DNA of 64,000 bases from Microbacterium sp. ProA8 (GCF_039905635.1 NZ_CP157000.1:4092001-4156000), one strand, 5' to 3'; counted from the first letter of the stretch, positions 51,081-60,914 are shown. Numbers and translations are program-made. Notes: a model not told the origin generated them from the letters alone.

Positions 51081-52238
51081 ATGACGGCGCGCATCGTCTC
51101 GATCGGCACGGCGGTCCCTGCGACCCGGATCCGGCAGGACGATGTCCGTGCGCTGTTCGCGGCGCAGGACGGCGTCGATCGGCTCACCCGGCGGCGCATC
51201 CAGGCGGTGTTCGACGCCTCGGCGATCGAACAGCGTCACACCGTCCTGACCGACCTCGCGACGCCGCCCGGTCCGCGCCCCGCAGGCGTGCCGGCCTTCG
51301 TCGATGCGGAGGGGCGACTCCTCTCGCCGACGACCGGCACGCGCAACGACCTGTACATCGCCACGGCACCTGCCCTGTCGGCGGAGGCGGCCCGCGCGGC
51401 GCTGCGCGACGGGCGCATCGAGCCGTCGGCCGTTACGCACGTGGTGACCGTGTCCTGCACGGGACTGTTCGCGCCGGGACCGGATTATCGCCTCGTGCGC
51501 GACCTCGGCCTGAGTCCGACCGTCGAGCGCTGCCACCTCGGATTCATCGGGTGTGCGGCCGCGCTTCCGGCACTGCGCGTCGCGACGGCGCTCGCCGCGA
51601 CCCGGCCGGACGCCGTGGTGCTGATGGTCTGCACCGAGCTGTGCTCGCTGCACGTGCGCGCCTCGGCCGACCCGCAGCAGATCGTCGCGGCATCCGTCTT
51701 CGCCGACGGGGCCGCGGCGGCCATCGTGACGGCGGACCCGGCGATCGGCCGCGCCGGCGGGCTCGACCTCGAACGCTTCGGCACCGCACTCACCGACGAG
51801 GGCGAGACCGACATGGTGTGGACGATCGGCGACAACGGCTTCGAGATGGTGCTGTCGGCCGAGGTGCCGCGGATCATCGGGCGTGAGATCCAGGGTGCCG
51901 TGGCGAGGTTCCTGGGCGACGACGGCGATCCGGCCGTCTGGGCCGTGCACCCGGGCGGGCGCAGCGTGCTCGACCGCGTCGAGACCGGGCTGGAACTCGC
52001 CCCCGATGCACTGGCCGCGTCGCGCGGCGTGCTGCGCGACTACGGCAACATGTCGAGCGCGACGATCCTCTTCATCCTCGCGGCGCTCCTGCGCGACGAG
52101 GCGGTGGGCGACGGCGCGCGTGTCGCCGGGCTGGCCTTCGGGCCGGGGCTCACCGTCGAATCGGCGCTCATGACGAAGCGGCGGGTGGCCGAAGCCGTGG
52201 ACGACGACATGGCCCTCGCCTTGGCGGCATCCGCGTGA
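51081..52238 (+). CDS. Type III polyketide synthase
   Basis: A 385-residue chalcone/stilbene-synthase-fold enzyme. The catalytic triad is complete: Cys158 (GFIGCAAALPAL), His290 (WAVHPGG) and Asn323 (DYGNMSSAT). Bacterial members extend acyl-CoA or acyl-ACP starters with malonyl-CoA to give pyrones, resorcinols or naphthols. The next genes encode a methyltransferase and a flavin monooxygenase, the same set as srsABC, which makes methylated alkylresorcinols and quinones in Streptomyces. A phenolic lipid is therefore the favoured product, by analogy. TAGGTT lies 5 bases before the ATG. Confidence 0.93.
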   Translation: MTARIVSIGTAVPATRIRQDDVRALFAAQDGVDRLTRRRIQAVFDASAIEQRHTVLTDLATPPGPRPAGVPAFVDAEGRLLSPTTGTRNDLYIATAPALSAEAARAALRDGRIEPSAVTHVVTVSCTGLFAPGPDYRLVRDLGLSPTVERCHLGFIGCAAALPALRVATALAATRPDAVVLMVCTELCSLHVRASADPQQIVAASVFADGAAAAIVTADPAIGRAGGLDLERFGTALTDEGETDMVWTIGDNGFEMVLSAEVPRIIGREIQGAVARFLGDDGDPAVWAVHPGGRSVLDRVETGLELAPDALAASRGVLRDYGNMSSATILFILAALLRDEAVGDGARVAGLAFGPGLTVESALMTKRRVAEAVDDDMALALAASA

Positions 52239-52338
52239 GGCCGGCAGTGGCCTCCCTCACGGTCGGCGCGCACACGGCAGGACTGTGCTCCGCTGAGGGC
52301 CACTCGCCCCCGGCAGGCGTGATCGGGGGCACGGCCGC

Positions 52339-53043
52339 ATGAGCTTCGCCGTCCGCGACGAGCGCCTCGTCGAGCTCATGGACGACCCGACGTGCGACCC
52401 CGACCGACTGCGTGCGACGCTGCGCCGCTTCGGCACGATCAACCGCCTCGTCTCGGGGTGGGGCGCCGTGTACCGGCGGACCCTCGCTCCTCACCTTGCG
52501 GCGCTCGGGCGCCCCGCACGCGTGCTCGACATCGGCTCGGGCGGCGGCGACCTCATCGTGCGGCTGGCCGCGGCTGCCCGACGCGACGGGCTGGACGTGC
52601 AGTGGACGGGGATCGACCCCGACCCGCGCTCCCACGAGGTGGCGCTCGAGCGCGGCGGAGGCGACGATGTGACCTTCCGGTGCGCCGACGCGGCGACACT
52701 CGTCGGCGAGGGTGCCACGTTCGACGCCGTGCTGTCGAACCACGTGCTGCACCACCTCGGCGACGCGCTGCCGGGCTTCGCCGCCGAGTCGCTGGAGCTC
52801 TCCCGCGGGCTGGTGCTGCACAGCGACATCGAGCGCTCCCGGCTCGCCTACGGCCTGTACGCCGTGGGCATCACGCCGTTCGCGCCGGGCACGTTCCTCC
52901 GCACCGACGGGCTGCGGTCGATCCGGCGCAGCTACACCGCCACCGAGCTGGCGGCGGCGCTCGACGAGGCGATGCCCGGCGCGTGGACCGTGCACACCGG
53001 TGCGCCGTTCCGGGTGCTGGCGACGGGTCGCGGCCATGGCTGA
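52339..53043 (+). CDS. SAM-dependent methyltransferase
   Basis: A 234-residue class I methyltransferase with motif I VLDIGSGGGDLIVRL, acidic residue in TGIDPDP and post-motif DAVLSNHVLHHLGDAL. In this cluster it probably methylates the polyketide product, as SrsB does. It lies 100 bases after the PKS gene and overlaps the monooxygenase gene by 8 bases. Confidence 0.87.
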   Translation: MSFAVRDERLVELMDDPTCDPDRLRATLRRFGTINRLVSGWGAVYRRTLAPHLAALGRPARVLDIGSGGGDLIVRLAAAARRDGLDVQWTGIDPDPRSHEVALERGGGDDVTFRCADAATLVGEGATFDAVLSNHVLHHLGDALPGFAAESLELSRGLVLHSDIERSRLAYGLYAVGITPFAPGTFLRTDGLRSIRRSYTATELAAALDEAMPGAWTVHTGAPFRVLATGRGHG

Positions 53044-54175
53044 CGTCACGATCGTCGGTGCCGGGCCGGTCGGCACGCTGCTGGCGGGCGAACTGCAACG
53101 GCGCGGGGTCGAGGCGCGGCTGCTGGAGCGGCGGCCCGAGGCCGGCGACGGCACCCGGGCCATCGGCATCCACTCCCCCGTCCTGGCGGCGCTGGAACCG
53201 TCGGGGCTCACCGAACGGCTGCTCGCCGAGGCCGTGCGGGTGGGGCGGGGCGAGGCGCGCAGCCGCGGACGCCTGCTCGGCACCGTGCGCTTCGACGCGC
53301 TCGCGGCGCGGTTTCCGTTCGTCGCGACGCTGCCGCAGACGACGACGGAGTCCGCTCTCGGCGCCGATGCCCCCGAGCCGCTGCGCGGCGCGCGCGTGAT
53401 GGCCGTGATGCCGCGGGACACGGGCGTGGTGGTGCGGGCGGCTCACCTCGGCCGCGTCATCGAGTTCGAGAGCGGCATCGTGGTCGTCGCGGGCGGCGGC
53501 GGTGCACGCGACCTCGTCTACCGGCCGGGTCGCGTCTCCGTGCGCGAGTACCCCGACCGTTATCTGATGACGGATGCCGCAGCCGCCGGCCGCACGGACG
53601 ACGAGGTCGCGGTGGTGCACCTCGATCCCGACGGCGTGCTCGAGTCGTTTCCGCTGCCCGGCGGCCTGCGGCGATTCGTGGCGTGGGACGCGCCCGGCGC
53701 GGACGATGAGCCCGATGCCCGCGCCGAGCGGCTGCGGCTGGCGCTCGCACGACGCGGCGAGGAGGCGACGGCCGAGGCCGTGCAGGCGGCGACCTCGTTC
53801 GGCGTCCGACGGGTCGTCGCGCCGCGCCTGCGCAACGGGCGGGTGCTCGCGATCGGCGACACGGCGCACGAGGTGAGCCCCATCGGCGGCCAGGGCATGA
53901 ACCTGGGTCTGCTCGACGCCGTGACCCTCGCGCCGCTGCTCGCGGAATGGGTCCGCACCGGCTCCGCGCCCGACGGCGAGCTGCGACGCTGGGAAGAGCG
54001 CCGGCTGCGGTCGGCGCGCCGGGCGGCGGCGATGGCGAGCGTGAACACCAGGCTCGGCCGGCCGCTGCCTCGCACCGACGCGCTGCGGCGAGCGGCGGTG
54101 CGCGCGATGCTCGCCGGGCCGTCGGGACGCCTGTTCGCCCGCGCGTACGCCATGGGCTTCGACGCCGACGCCTGA
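53036..54175 (+). CDS. FAD-dependent monooxygenase (UbiH/SrsC-like)
   Basis: A 379-residue flavoprotein hydroxylase: VTIVGAGPVGTLLAGELQRR (FAD), and GRVLAIGDTAHEVSPIGGQG followed by MNLGLLDAVTLAPLL (GD motif). The class hydroxylates phenols using NAD(P)H and oxygen. Overlap with the methyltransferase gene shows co-translation, and the product is expected to act on the polyketide. It converges on the UbiA gene across a very strong hairpin. Confidence 0.88.
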   Translation: MADVTIVGAGPVGTLLAGELQRRGVEARLLERRPEAGDGTRAIGIHSPVLAALEPSGLTERLLAEAVRVGRGEARSRGRLLGTVRFDALAARFPFVATLPQTTTESALGADAPEPLRGARVMAVMPRDTGVVVRAAHLGRVIEFESGIVVVAGGGGARDLVYRPGRVSVREYPDRYLMTDAAAAGRTDDEVAVVHLDPDGVLESFPLPGGLRRFVAWDAPGADDEPDARAERLRLALARRGEEATAEAVQAATSFGVRRVVAPRLRNGRVLAIGDTAHEVSPIGGQGMNLGLLDAVTLAPLLAEWVRTGSAPDGELRRWEERRLRSARRAAAMASVNTRLGRPLPRTDALRRAAVRAMLAGPSGRLFARAYAMGFDADA

Positions 54176-54229
54176 GCCTGTGGCGAGCCGGAGCCGCAGC
54201 ATCCGCCCCTCTCCCCTATGCCATCTCGG

Positions 54230-54298
54230 GTTTGGGGCGCATGCCGCGCGTTCGGGGCGCACCGTATGCGCCCCAAACGCGCGGCATGCGCCCCAAAC
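54230..54298. terminator. Very long near-perfect hairpin
   Basis: Arms of 32 bases (54230-54261 and 54267-54298) with one mismatch and a 5-base loop; the left arm starts GTTTGGGGCGCATGCCGCGC. It lies between converging genes and probably terminates both. The length is far more than a terminator needs. Confidence 0.8.
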
Positions 54299-54343
54299 GG
54301 ACCTGCTGGGCGCCGAACGGACCGGCCGCGGCAGGACCGTGCG

Positions 54344-55225
54344 TCAGCCGGCGAGCGCGCTGCCCGAGGCGACGAGCTGAGCCGCGAGGAGGAGCGCCGC
54401 CAGCATCACGAGGCGGAACAGCGTGCGGGTCGGCGGCCGCGCGATCGCCCGCCACGCGGTGACGATCGCGACCGCGACGACGGCCCCGAAGAACACCCAC
54501 GAGACGGCGGACACGGCGGACAGGTCCCCGCCCGCCGCACCGAGCAGCACGGCGAGCGCCCCGCCGGCCACCGCGAGAGCCGCGATCACCGCCGAGGCGC
54601 GCGGGCCCAGGCGGTGCGGAAGACCCCGCACACCGGTGCGGGCGTCGTCGTCGAGGTCGGGCAGCACGTTGGTCAGGTGCACGGCCGCGCCGAGCGCGCC
54701 GCCGGCGATCCACGCCCAGCCGGGCGCGAACGTCGGGTCGGCGGCCGACAGCGTCGCGAGCGACGGGAAGACGCCGAAGCTGACGAGGAACGGCGCTATC
54801 GACCACGCGGTGGACTTCAGCCCCGCGTTGTACGCCCACGCCGATCCGAGCGTCAGGGCGTGGGCCGCCAGCATCCGCCATCCCAGCGGCACCGAGAGGA
54901 TCAGCGCGAGAGCAAGCAAACCCCACGCCGCGACCCAGGCGACGCCGAGCGTGACGTCACCCCGCGCGAGGGGCTTGTCGGTGCGACCCACCTCGCGGTC
55001 GCGCGCCGCATCGAGCGCGTCGTTCGAGATGCCCACCGACAGCTGCCCCGCGAACACCGCGACCGTCAGCAGGGCGATGCGCCACGCCTCGAGCCCGGTC
55101 GCGATGCCCAGGGCGAGGGCGAGCACGGTCACGACGAGCGTCGGCCCCGGATGCGAGGAGCCCCACAGGGCACGGACGGTGCGCACGCTCGATGCTCTCA
55201 CGCGCGGATCCTCGTGCCGGGTCAC
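54344..55225 (-). CDS. UbiA-family prenyltransferase
   Basis: A 293-residue membrane prenyltransferase with about eight helices. The two Asp-rich motifs, which bind the prenyl diphosphate through magnesium, are NDALDAARDREVGR and LPDLDDDARTG. The substrate could be a quinone precursor, a carotenoid or the phenolic lipid of the neighbouring PKS locus; the last is inferred from proximity only. The GTG at 55225 follows the clpB stop by 5 bases, so it may be co-transcribed with clpB. A later internal GTG is possible. Confidence 0.87.
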   Translation of the reverse strand: MTRHEDPRVRASSVRTVRALWGSSHPGPTLVVTVLALALGIATGLEAWRIALLTVAVFAGQLSVGISNDALDAARDREVGRTDKPLARGDVTLGVAWVAAWGLLALALILSVPLGWRMLAAHALTLGSAWAYNAGLKSTAWSIAPFLVSFGVFPSLATLSAADPTFAPGWAWIAGGALGAAVHLTNVLPDLDDDARTGVRGLPHRLGPRASAVIAALAVAGGALAVLLGAAGGDLSAVSAVSWVFFGAVVAVAIVTAWRAIARPPTRTLFRLVMLAALLLAAQLVASGSALAG

Positions 55226-55230
55226 CGACC

Positions 55231-57438
55231 TCAGTCGTCGAGCAGCTCCGCCTCGATCACGTCGTCGTCCTCCGCGGCCGGCTCGGCCGCGGCCGGGCCG
55301 TCGCTGGTCAGCACCAGCGATGAGCCGTCGGCCGCGACATCCACCCGCACCACGTCGCCGTCGCGCACTCCGCCCGACAGGAGCGCCATGGCGAGGCGGT
55401 CCTGAACCTCGGACTGGATGAGCCGGCGCAGCGGCCGCGCGCCGAACACCGGGTCGTACCCGCGCTCGGCGAGCCACGCGCGGGCGTCGGGGGTCACCGC
55501 GAGAGTGAGGCGGCGGTCCTTCAGGCGCCGCTGCAGCGCGAAGACCGCGAGCTCCACGATCTGCGCGAGGTCGTCTTCGCTGAGCGCCGAGAACATCACG
55601 ATGTCGTCGAGCCGGTTGAGGAACTCGGGCTTGAACGCCTGACGCACGATGCCCATGACCGCGTCGCGCTTCTGCTCGGCCGACAGCGTCGGGTCGATGA
55701 GGATCGGCGAACCCAGGTTCGACGTGAGCACCAGGATCACGTTCGTGAAGTCGACGGTGCGGCCCTGCCCGTCGGTGAGACGCCCGTCGTCCATGACCTG
55801 CAGCAGCACGTCGAAGACCTCGGGGTGCGCCTTCTCGACCTCGTCGAGCAGCACGACCGAGTACGGGCGCCGCCGCACGGCCTCGGTCAGCTGACCGCCC
55901 TGCTCGTACCCGATGTACCCGGGAGGGGCGCCGACCAGGCGCGACACCGTGTGCTTCTCGCCGTACTCCGACATGTCGATGCGCACCATGGCGTGCTCGT
56001 CGTCGAACAGGAACTCGGCGAGCGCCTTGGCGAGCTCGGTCTTTCCGACGCCGGTCGGGCCGAGGAAGAGGAACGAGCCGGTCGGGCGACCGGGGTCGCT
56101 GATGCCGGCGCGGGAGCGGCGCACGGCATCCGACACCGCCTTCACGGCCTGCTTCTGGCCGATGAGGCGCTTGCCCAGCTCGGCCTCGAGGTGCAGCAGC
56201 TTCTCGGTCTCGCCCTGCAAAAGCCGGCCGACCGGGATGCCGGTCCACGCCGCGATGACGGCCGCGATGTCCTCGTCGGTGACCTGCTCGTTGACCATGC
56301 GGTCACCCGCCGGCTCGTCGCGCTCGGCCTCGACGAGCTGACGCTCGAGCGCCGGGATCTCGGCGTAGAGCAGGCGCGACGCCTTCTCGAGGTTGCCCTC
56401 GCGCTGCGCGCGCTCGGCCTCCATGCGTGCGGCGTCGAGCTTGGTCTTGAGGTCGCCGACGCGGTTGAGCGATGCACGCTCGCGCTCCCAGCGGCCCTGC
56501 AGCTCGCCGAGCTTCTCCTGCTCGGTGCGCAGCGTCTCGCGGAGCGCCGCGAGACGCTCCTTCGAGGCCTCGTCCTTCTCCTTCTTCAGCGCGAGCTCCT
56601 CGAGCTTCAGGCGGTCGACGTGGCGACGCAGCTCGTCGATCTCGAGCGGCGCCGAGTCGATCTCCATGCGCAGCCGCGACGCGGCCTCGTCGATGAGGTC
56701 GATGGCCTTGTCGGGCAGCTGCCGGCTAGGGATGTAGCGATGGCTGAGGGATGCCGCGGCCACGAGCGCGGCATCCGCGATCGCCACCTTGTGGTGGGCC
56801 TCGTACCGCTCCTTGAGTCCGCGGAGGATCGCGACGGTGTCTTCGACGCTCGGCTCGCCGACATAGACCTGCTGGAAGCGGCGCTCGAGCGCGGCATCCT
56901 TTTCGATGAACTCGCGGTACTCGTTGAGCGTCGTGGCGCCGATCATGCGCAGCTCACCGCGCGCCAGCATGGGCTTGAGCATGTTGGATGCCGCGACCGA
57001 CCCCTCGCCGCCGCCCGCGCCCATGAGCACGTGCAGCTCGTCGATGAACGTGATGACCCGTCCATCGGACTCGGTGATCTCCTTGAGGACGCTCTTGAGG
57101 CGCTCCTCGAACTGGCCGCGGTACATGGCGCCGGCGACGAGCGCCGAGATGTCGAGGGTGACGAGCTCCTTGTCCTTGAGCGACTCGGCGACGTCGCCCG
57201 CGACGATGCGCTGGGCGAGGCCCTCGACGACGGCGGTCTTGCCGACGCCGGGCTCGCCGATGAGGACGGGGTTGTTCTTCGTGCGGCGGGTCAGCACCTG
57301 GCTGACGCGCCGGATCTCGCTGTCTCGCCCGATGACGGGGTCGAGCTTGCCCTGACGGGCGCGGTCGGTGAGGTTGATGCCGAACTGCTCGAGGGCGCTC
57401 TGCGCGTCCTCCTGTCCGGGCTGTTGTGTGGCGTTCAT
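55231..57438 (-). CDS. clpB: ClpB-type AAA+ disaggregase without N-terminal domain
   Basis: A 735-residue ClpB. NBD1 ([13 protein letters not shown]), the middle coiled coil (about 275-400, with [20 protein letters not shown]) and NBD2 ([20 protein letters not shown]) are present. The usual N-domain of about 145 residues is missing: the protein starts [20 protein letters not shown] and enters the NBD1 linker at once. It resembles the short ClpB form made elsewhere from an internal start, but no N-domain is encoded upstream; the upstream bases are the promoter. It resolubilises aggregates with DnaK. Control by HspR is likely. Confidence 0.93.
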   Translation of the reverse strand: MNATQQPGQEDAQSALEQFGINLTDRARQGKLDPVIGRDSEIRRVSQVLTRRTKNNPVLIGEPGVGKTAVVEGLAQRIVAGDVAESLKDKELVTLDISALVAGAMYRGQFEERLKSVLKEITESDGRVITFIDELHVLMGAGGGEGSVAASNMLKPMLARGELRMIGATTLNEYREFIEKDAALERRFQQVYVGEPSVEDTVAILRGLKERYEAHHKVAIADAALVAAASLSHRYIPSRQLPDKAIDLIDEAASRLRMEIDSAPLEIDELRRHVDRLKLEELALKKEKDEASKERLAALRETLRTEQEKLGELQGRWERERASLNRVGDLKTKLDAARMEAERAQREGNLEKASRLLYAEIPALERQLVEAERDEPAGDRMVNEQVTDEDIAAVIAAWTGIPVGRLLQGETEKLLHLEAELGKRLIGQKQAVKAVSDAVRRSRAGISDPGRPTGSFLFLGPTGVGKTELAKALAEFLFDDEHAMVRIDMSEYGEKHTVSRLVGAPPGYIGYEQGGQLTEAVRRRPYSVVLLDEVEKAHPEVFDVLLQVMDDGRLTDGQGRTVDFTNVILVLTSNLGSPILIDPTLSAEQKRDAVMGIVRQAFKPEFLNRLDDIVMFSALSEDDLAQIVELAVFALQRRLKDRRLTLAVTPDARAWLAERGYDPVFGARPLRRLIQSEVQDRLAMALLSGGVRDGDVVRVDVAADGSSLVLTSDGPAAAEPAAEDDDVIEAELLDD

Positions 57439-57464
57439 CTGTCTCCTGAAATCTGTGGGACTCG

Positions 57465-57491
57465 AAACTTGAGTCGTCTTGGCTCAAGTTT
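57465..57491 (-). promoter_or_regulatory. HAIR operator (HspR-type)
   Basis: AAACTTGAG (57465-57473) and CTCAAGTTT (57483-57491) are a perfect inverted repeat around 9 bases. The HspR-associated inverted repeat is CTTGAGT-N7-ACTCAAG. It lies 27 bases before the clpB ATG, so heat-shock repression by HspR is the expected control. Confidence 0.85.
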
Positions 57492-57522
57492 ACCAGCGTG
57501 CCGAGTTCGGATCAATGTCGCG

Positions 57523-59187
57523 TCAGGCTTCGATCTCCGTCAGCGCATCGGCGTACGCGCGACGCAGACCCTCACCGACCCACTCGGAGCCGCGATAGAC
57601 GTTGTCCTCCCCGATGTCGGCGGTGAGTCCCCCGGCGGCCAGATGCGCGATGACCCTGTCCTCGCTGGCGACCACCTTGAGCGTCGAGTCGGCGTCGCGC
57701 AGCTGATGGGCGAAGCGGCGCAGCACCTCGACGTGCGACAGGCCGATCTCGTCGGTGCCGCGCAGCCGCACGATGACCACCGCACCGCTCGACTCGCGGC
57801 TGACGTCGGGCAGCTGGCGCTCGAAGACCGGGGCGCTGGCGAAGAAGAGGCTGCCGTAGGGCTGGAGCACCAGCACCTCCCCCGGCGGGACGACGGCCGG
57901 CGGGTCGCTCTCGCGCATGCGCCCGTCGTCGGCGAGATGCACGGCGCGCACGCGCACGCTGTTGGACTGCTCGGCGACGTACAGGATGACGCCGAGGCCG
58001 ACCCCCACCAGCACCGCGAACTGCAGCGGGATGATCAGGGTCAGCCCGAACGTGACGCCCATGATCGCCGTCGGCAGGGCGCCCGATTTCACCACCGAGT
58101 AGATGCGACTCGGTTTGACCGCGCGCCACCCCACGATCATCAGGAGGCCCGCGAGCGCCGGCATCGCGACGTACGACACCAGATCCGCGGCGACGAACAC
58201 CACGACGGCCATGACGGCGCCCGCGATGAAGAGCGACAGACGGGTCTTGGCGCCGGCCTGGACGATCAGCGACGATCCCGACATCGACCCGCCCACCGGC
58301 ATCCCCTGGAACAGGCCCGACACCACGTTGCCGAGACCCTGTCCGAGGAAGTCGCGGTTGGCATCGGCGCGCTTGCCGTCCGCGGTCGGGATGCCCGCGG
58401 ACACGGCGGCGCCCTGCACGAGGCCGATGAAGGCCAGGGACAGCGCCGGGATCAGCAGCGCAGGGACGTCGGCGATGCTCGGCAGCACCGGAGCCGGCAG
58501 CCCGCGTGGGACCTCGACGATGTCGCGCAGCAGCACCACCGTGCTGTTCACCCACGTGTTCAGCATCACCGCGCACACCGAGCCCAGGATCACGGCGATG
58601 ACCAGGCCCATGCTGCCGACCCGGGTCGGCAGCAGCACGACGATGACGAGCACCGAGATCGCGCCGACGATGAGCGACGGGATGCTCCACTGCCCGACGT
58701 GCAGGAACACGTCGACCGTCTTCAGCAGCCGATTGCCCCCTTGGGCCTGGTAGCCGGTGAAGTTCGAGAGCTGGCCGAGCACGATGTTCACGCCGATGGC
58801 CGTGACGAACCCGGTCATGACCGCGGTGGGCACGAAGCTGATCAGCCGGCCGCCACGCAGCAGTCCCGCGACGATCATGACGATCCCGGCGAGGATCGCG
58901 AGTGTGAAGAGCCCACGATCCGGGTCGGGAAGCGTGCCGAGTTCCGCATCCGAGACGACGAGCGCCATCGCGCTGGTGGCCTGCACGGCCATGAACGCGC
59001 TGCTGGTGAGCGCCGCCGCACCGACCATGCCGAACAGGTAGCCGTAGAGCCCGGCCAGCGGGTTCACACCGGCGAGCAGCCCTGCCGCCAGGCCGTCGGG
59101 CACCGCCTCGATGCCGAGGATCACGCCCGCGACGGCATCCTTGCGCAGGGTCTTGCGCGAGAACCACGTGCGCGGATGGAAGGCCAC
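57523..59187 (-). CDS. SulP family anion transporter with STAS domain
   Basis: A 554-residue SLC26/SulP transporter: about twelve membrane helices (from VAGVILGIEAVPDGLAAGLL on, with FQGMPVGGSMSGSSLIVQAG) and a C-terminal STAS domain (about 420-540, VLVLQPYGSLFFASAPVFER). Candidates for transport are sulfate, bicarbonate or dicarboxylates. No carbonic anhydrase or sulfate-assimilation gene is adjacent. GTG start 6 bases after TAGCGT (minus strand, 59199-59194). Confidence 0.92.
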   Translation of the reverse strand: MAFHPRTWFSRKTLRKDAVAGVILGIEAVPDGLAAGLLAGVNPLAGLYGYLFGMVGAAALTSSAFMAVQATSAMALVVSDAELGTLPDPDRGLFTLAILAGIVMIVAGLLRGGRLISFVPTAVMTGFVTAIGVNIVLGQLSNFTGYQAQGGNRLLKTVDVFLHVGQWSIPSLIVGAISVLVIVVLLPTRVGSMGLVIAVILGSVCAVMLNTWVNSTVVLLRDIVEVPRGLPAPVLPSIADVPALLIPALSLAFIGLVQGAAVSAGIPTADGKRADANRDFLGQGLGNVVSGLFQGMPVGGSMSGSSLIVQAGAKTRLSLFIAGAVMAVVVFVAADLVSYVAMPALAGLLMIVGWRAVKPSRIYSVVKSGALPTAIMGVTFGLTLIIPLQFAVLVGVGLGVILYVAEQSNSVRVRAVHLADDGRMRESDPPAVVPPGEVLVLQPYGSLFFASAPVFERQLPDVSRESSGAVVIVRLRGTDEIGLSHVEVLRRFAHQLRDADSTLKVVASEDRVIAHLAAGGLTADIGEDNVYRGSEWVGEGLRRAYADALTEIEA

Positions 59188-59444
59188 GGTCTCACGCTAA
59201 CGAAGGCCGGACGATTCCACCCGACATCCTTCTCCGGGCGCGAGGCCCGCGCATCTCATGGGGCTGAGCGCGCAGCATGACGCCACACGACCGCCGATGA
59301 CCCCCCGCGAGGATCGCGGAAAGAAAAGCACTCAGGAATCTCCCAGGTTCGCTAGTGTGTGCCGCAAGTGCTTCAGAGCACCCCTGTGGTGCGGGTCGGA
59401 TTCCCTCATCGCACCGGTTTCTCGCCGAACGAAGGGTTCTTCAC
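59188..59444. other. Divergent intergenic region
   Basis: A 257-base gap before the DUF7144-like gene. The leaderless SulP promoter is at its left edge. GAAGGG lies before the ATG at 59445. TAGTGT at about 59354 is a possible -10. No gene was found. Confidence 0.5.
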
Positions 59445-59852
59445 ATGACAGACAACACGACTACGACCGGCTGGGCAGGATGGGGCGTGTTCACCGCCGT
59501 CCTCCTGATCGTCGCGGGCGCCATCGACGCGTTCCACGGCCTTCAGGCTCTCATCGGTCCCGACACCGCCTACTTCGTCGGCGACGCCGGACTCTTCTCG
59601 ATCAACATCCAGGGATGGGGATGGTGGCACCTCATCGCGGGCCTGCTGCTCATCCTCGTGGGCATCGCCCTGCTCGGCGGTGCGAAGTGGGCCCGGGTCA
59701 CCGCGATCGTGCTCGTCGCGATCAACGCCATCGGGCAGCTCTCCCTCATCGCCGCACAGCCCTGGCTGTCGCTCTCGGTGCTCGCCCTCGACGTGATCGT
59801 GATCTACGCGCTCACCGTCCACGGCCGCGAGATCGACGCGCGCCGCGCATAG
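59445..59852 (+). CDS. DUF7144-like membrane protein
   Basis: A 135-residue protein with four helices. The pattern GWAGWGVFTAVLLIVAGAID, GWGWWHLIAGLLLILVGIAL, GAKWARVTAIVLVAINAIGQ and LSLSVLALDVIVIYALTVH is shared by a common actinobacterial family of unknown function. ATG at 59445 has GAAGGG upstream. A terminator hairpin follows the stop. Confidence 0.8.
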   Translation: MTDNTTTTGWAGWGVFTAVLLIVAGAIDAFHGLQALIGPDTAYFVGDAGLFSINIQGWGWWHLIAGLLLILVGIALLGGAKWARVTAIVLVAINAIGQLSLIAAQPWLSLSVLALDVIVIYALTVHGREIDARRA

Positions 59853-59860
59853 CCGCGTGA

Positions 59861-59888
59861 GGGCGCGGTGCTCGAACGCACCGCGCCC
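59861..59888. terminator. Hairpin terminator between converging genes
   Basis: GGGCGCGGTGC (59861-59871) pairs perfectly with GCACCGCGCCC (59878-59888) around 6 bases. An outer CGTGA/TCACG extends it. Confidence 0.75.
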
Positions 59889-59891
59889 TGC

Positions 59892-60914
59892 TCACGCCAC
59901 CGATTCGAGCATGGATGCCTCGGCCACCGCTTCGGCGGCGGTCGGGGCATCCGTCATGTCGTCCTCGTGACACGCGAACCGCGAGCGGTACGCGGTCGGG
60001 GTGGTGCCGAGCACGCGCGCGAAGTTCTGCCGCAGCACCGCCGCCGAGCCGAACCCGCTCTCGTACGCGATGCGATCGAGGCCGAGGTCCGTCTTCTCGA
60101 GCAGGCGCTGCGCGTGGATGATCCGCTGCCGGGCGAGCCAGGCCGCCGGCGTCGCGCCGTGGTCGGCCTTGAAGCGGCGTGCGAACGTGCGCGGCGACAT
60201 GTGCGCCTTCGCCGCGAGCTGGTCGACGGTGAGCTCGAGCCGCAGGTTGTCGAGCATCCAGTCGGTGACCGGTGCGAGCGACAGGGACGTGGTGGCGGGC
60301 AGCGGGTTCGCGATGAACTGCGCCTGGCCGCCGTCGCGCTGCGGCGGCACGACCATGCGGCGGGCGATGATGTTGGTCAGCTCGGCGCCGAGTTCCTGGC
60401 GCAGCAGGTGCAGGCACGCGTCGAGGCCGGCGGCGGTGCCCGCGCTCGTGATGATGCGGCCGTCCTGCACGTAGAGCACGTCGGGGTCGACGTCGATCTG
60501 CGGGTACATCTCCTTCATCTTCTTGGCGTACATCCAGTGCGTCGTGGCGCGCCGGCCGTCGAGCACGCCGGAGGCGGCGACGACGAACGATCCGCTGCAG
60601 ACGCTCAGCACCCAGGCGCCGCGCGCCACGGCAGCGCGGATCACGTCGAGCACGCGCTCATCGATGCGCCCCCAGTACTGATGCGGAATCGGCGACACGA
60701 CGACGAGGTCCGCCTCGTAGGCGAACGACAGGTCCTCGTGGACGTTGATGGAGAAGCCCATCTTCGACTCCACGACGCCGGGATCGGGCGTGACCACCCG
60801 GAAGTCGAAGTTCGGAATGCCGTCCTCGGAGCGGTCGAGGCCGAACGCCTCGCACGCGACCCCGAACTCGAACGGCGCGAAGCCGTCGGTGACGATGCAG
60901 GCGACGGTGTGCAT
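59892..60914 (-). CDS. GlxA-like transcriptional regulator (DJ-1/PfpI plus AraC domains)
   Basis: A 340-residue regulator. The N-terminal half is an amidotransferase-like domain (MHTVACIVTDGFAPFEFGVA, WVLSVCSGSFVVAASGVLDG with the elbow Cys). Residues about 215-315 are the two AraC helix-turn-helices (LTVDQLAAKAHMSPRTFARR, LDRIAYESGFGSAAVLRQNF). Such proteins often sense a nitrogen compound and activate nearby genes. GGAGG precedes the ATG. The GTGGC repeats upstream are probable binding sites. Confidence 0.92.
   Translation of the reverse strand: MHTVACIVTDGFAPFEFGVACEAFGLDRSEDGIPNFDFRVVTPDPGVVESKMGFSINVHEDLSFAYEADLVVVSPIPHQYWGRIDERVLDVIRAAVARGAWVLSVCSGSFVVAASGVLDGRRATTHWMYAKKMKEMYPQIDVDPDVLYVQDGRIITSAGTAAGLDACLHLLRQELGAELTNIIARRMVVPPQRDGGQAQFIANPLPATTSLSLAPVTDWMLDNLRLELTVDQLAAKAHMSPRTFARRFKADHGATPAAWLARQRIIHAQRLLEKTDLGLDRIAYESGFGSAAVLRQNFARVLGTTPTAYRSRFACHEDDMTDAPTAAEAVAEASMLESVA

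Noticed and set aside
55825..59280. Open frame of 1151 codons on the plus strand
   Set aside because: It lies opposite clpB and the SulP gene. Its product is Arg/His/Asp-rich low-complexity sequence, typical of the complement of high-GC genes.
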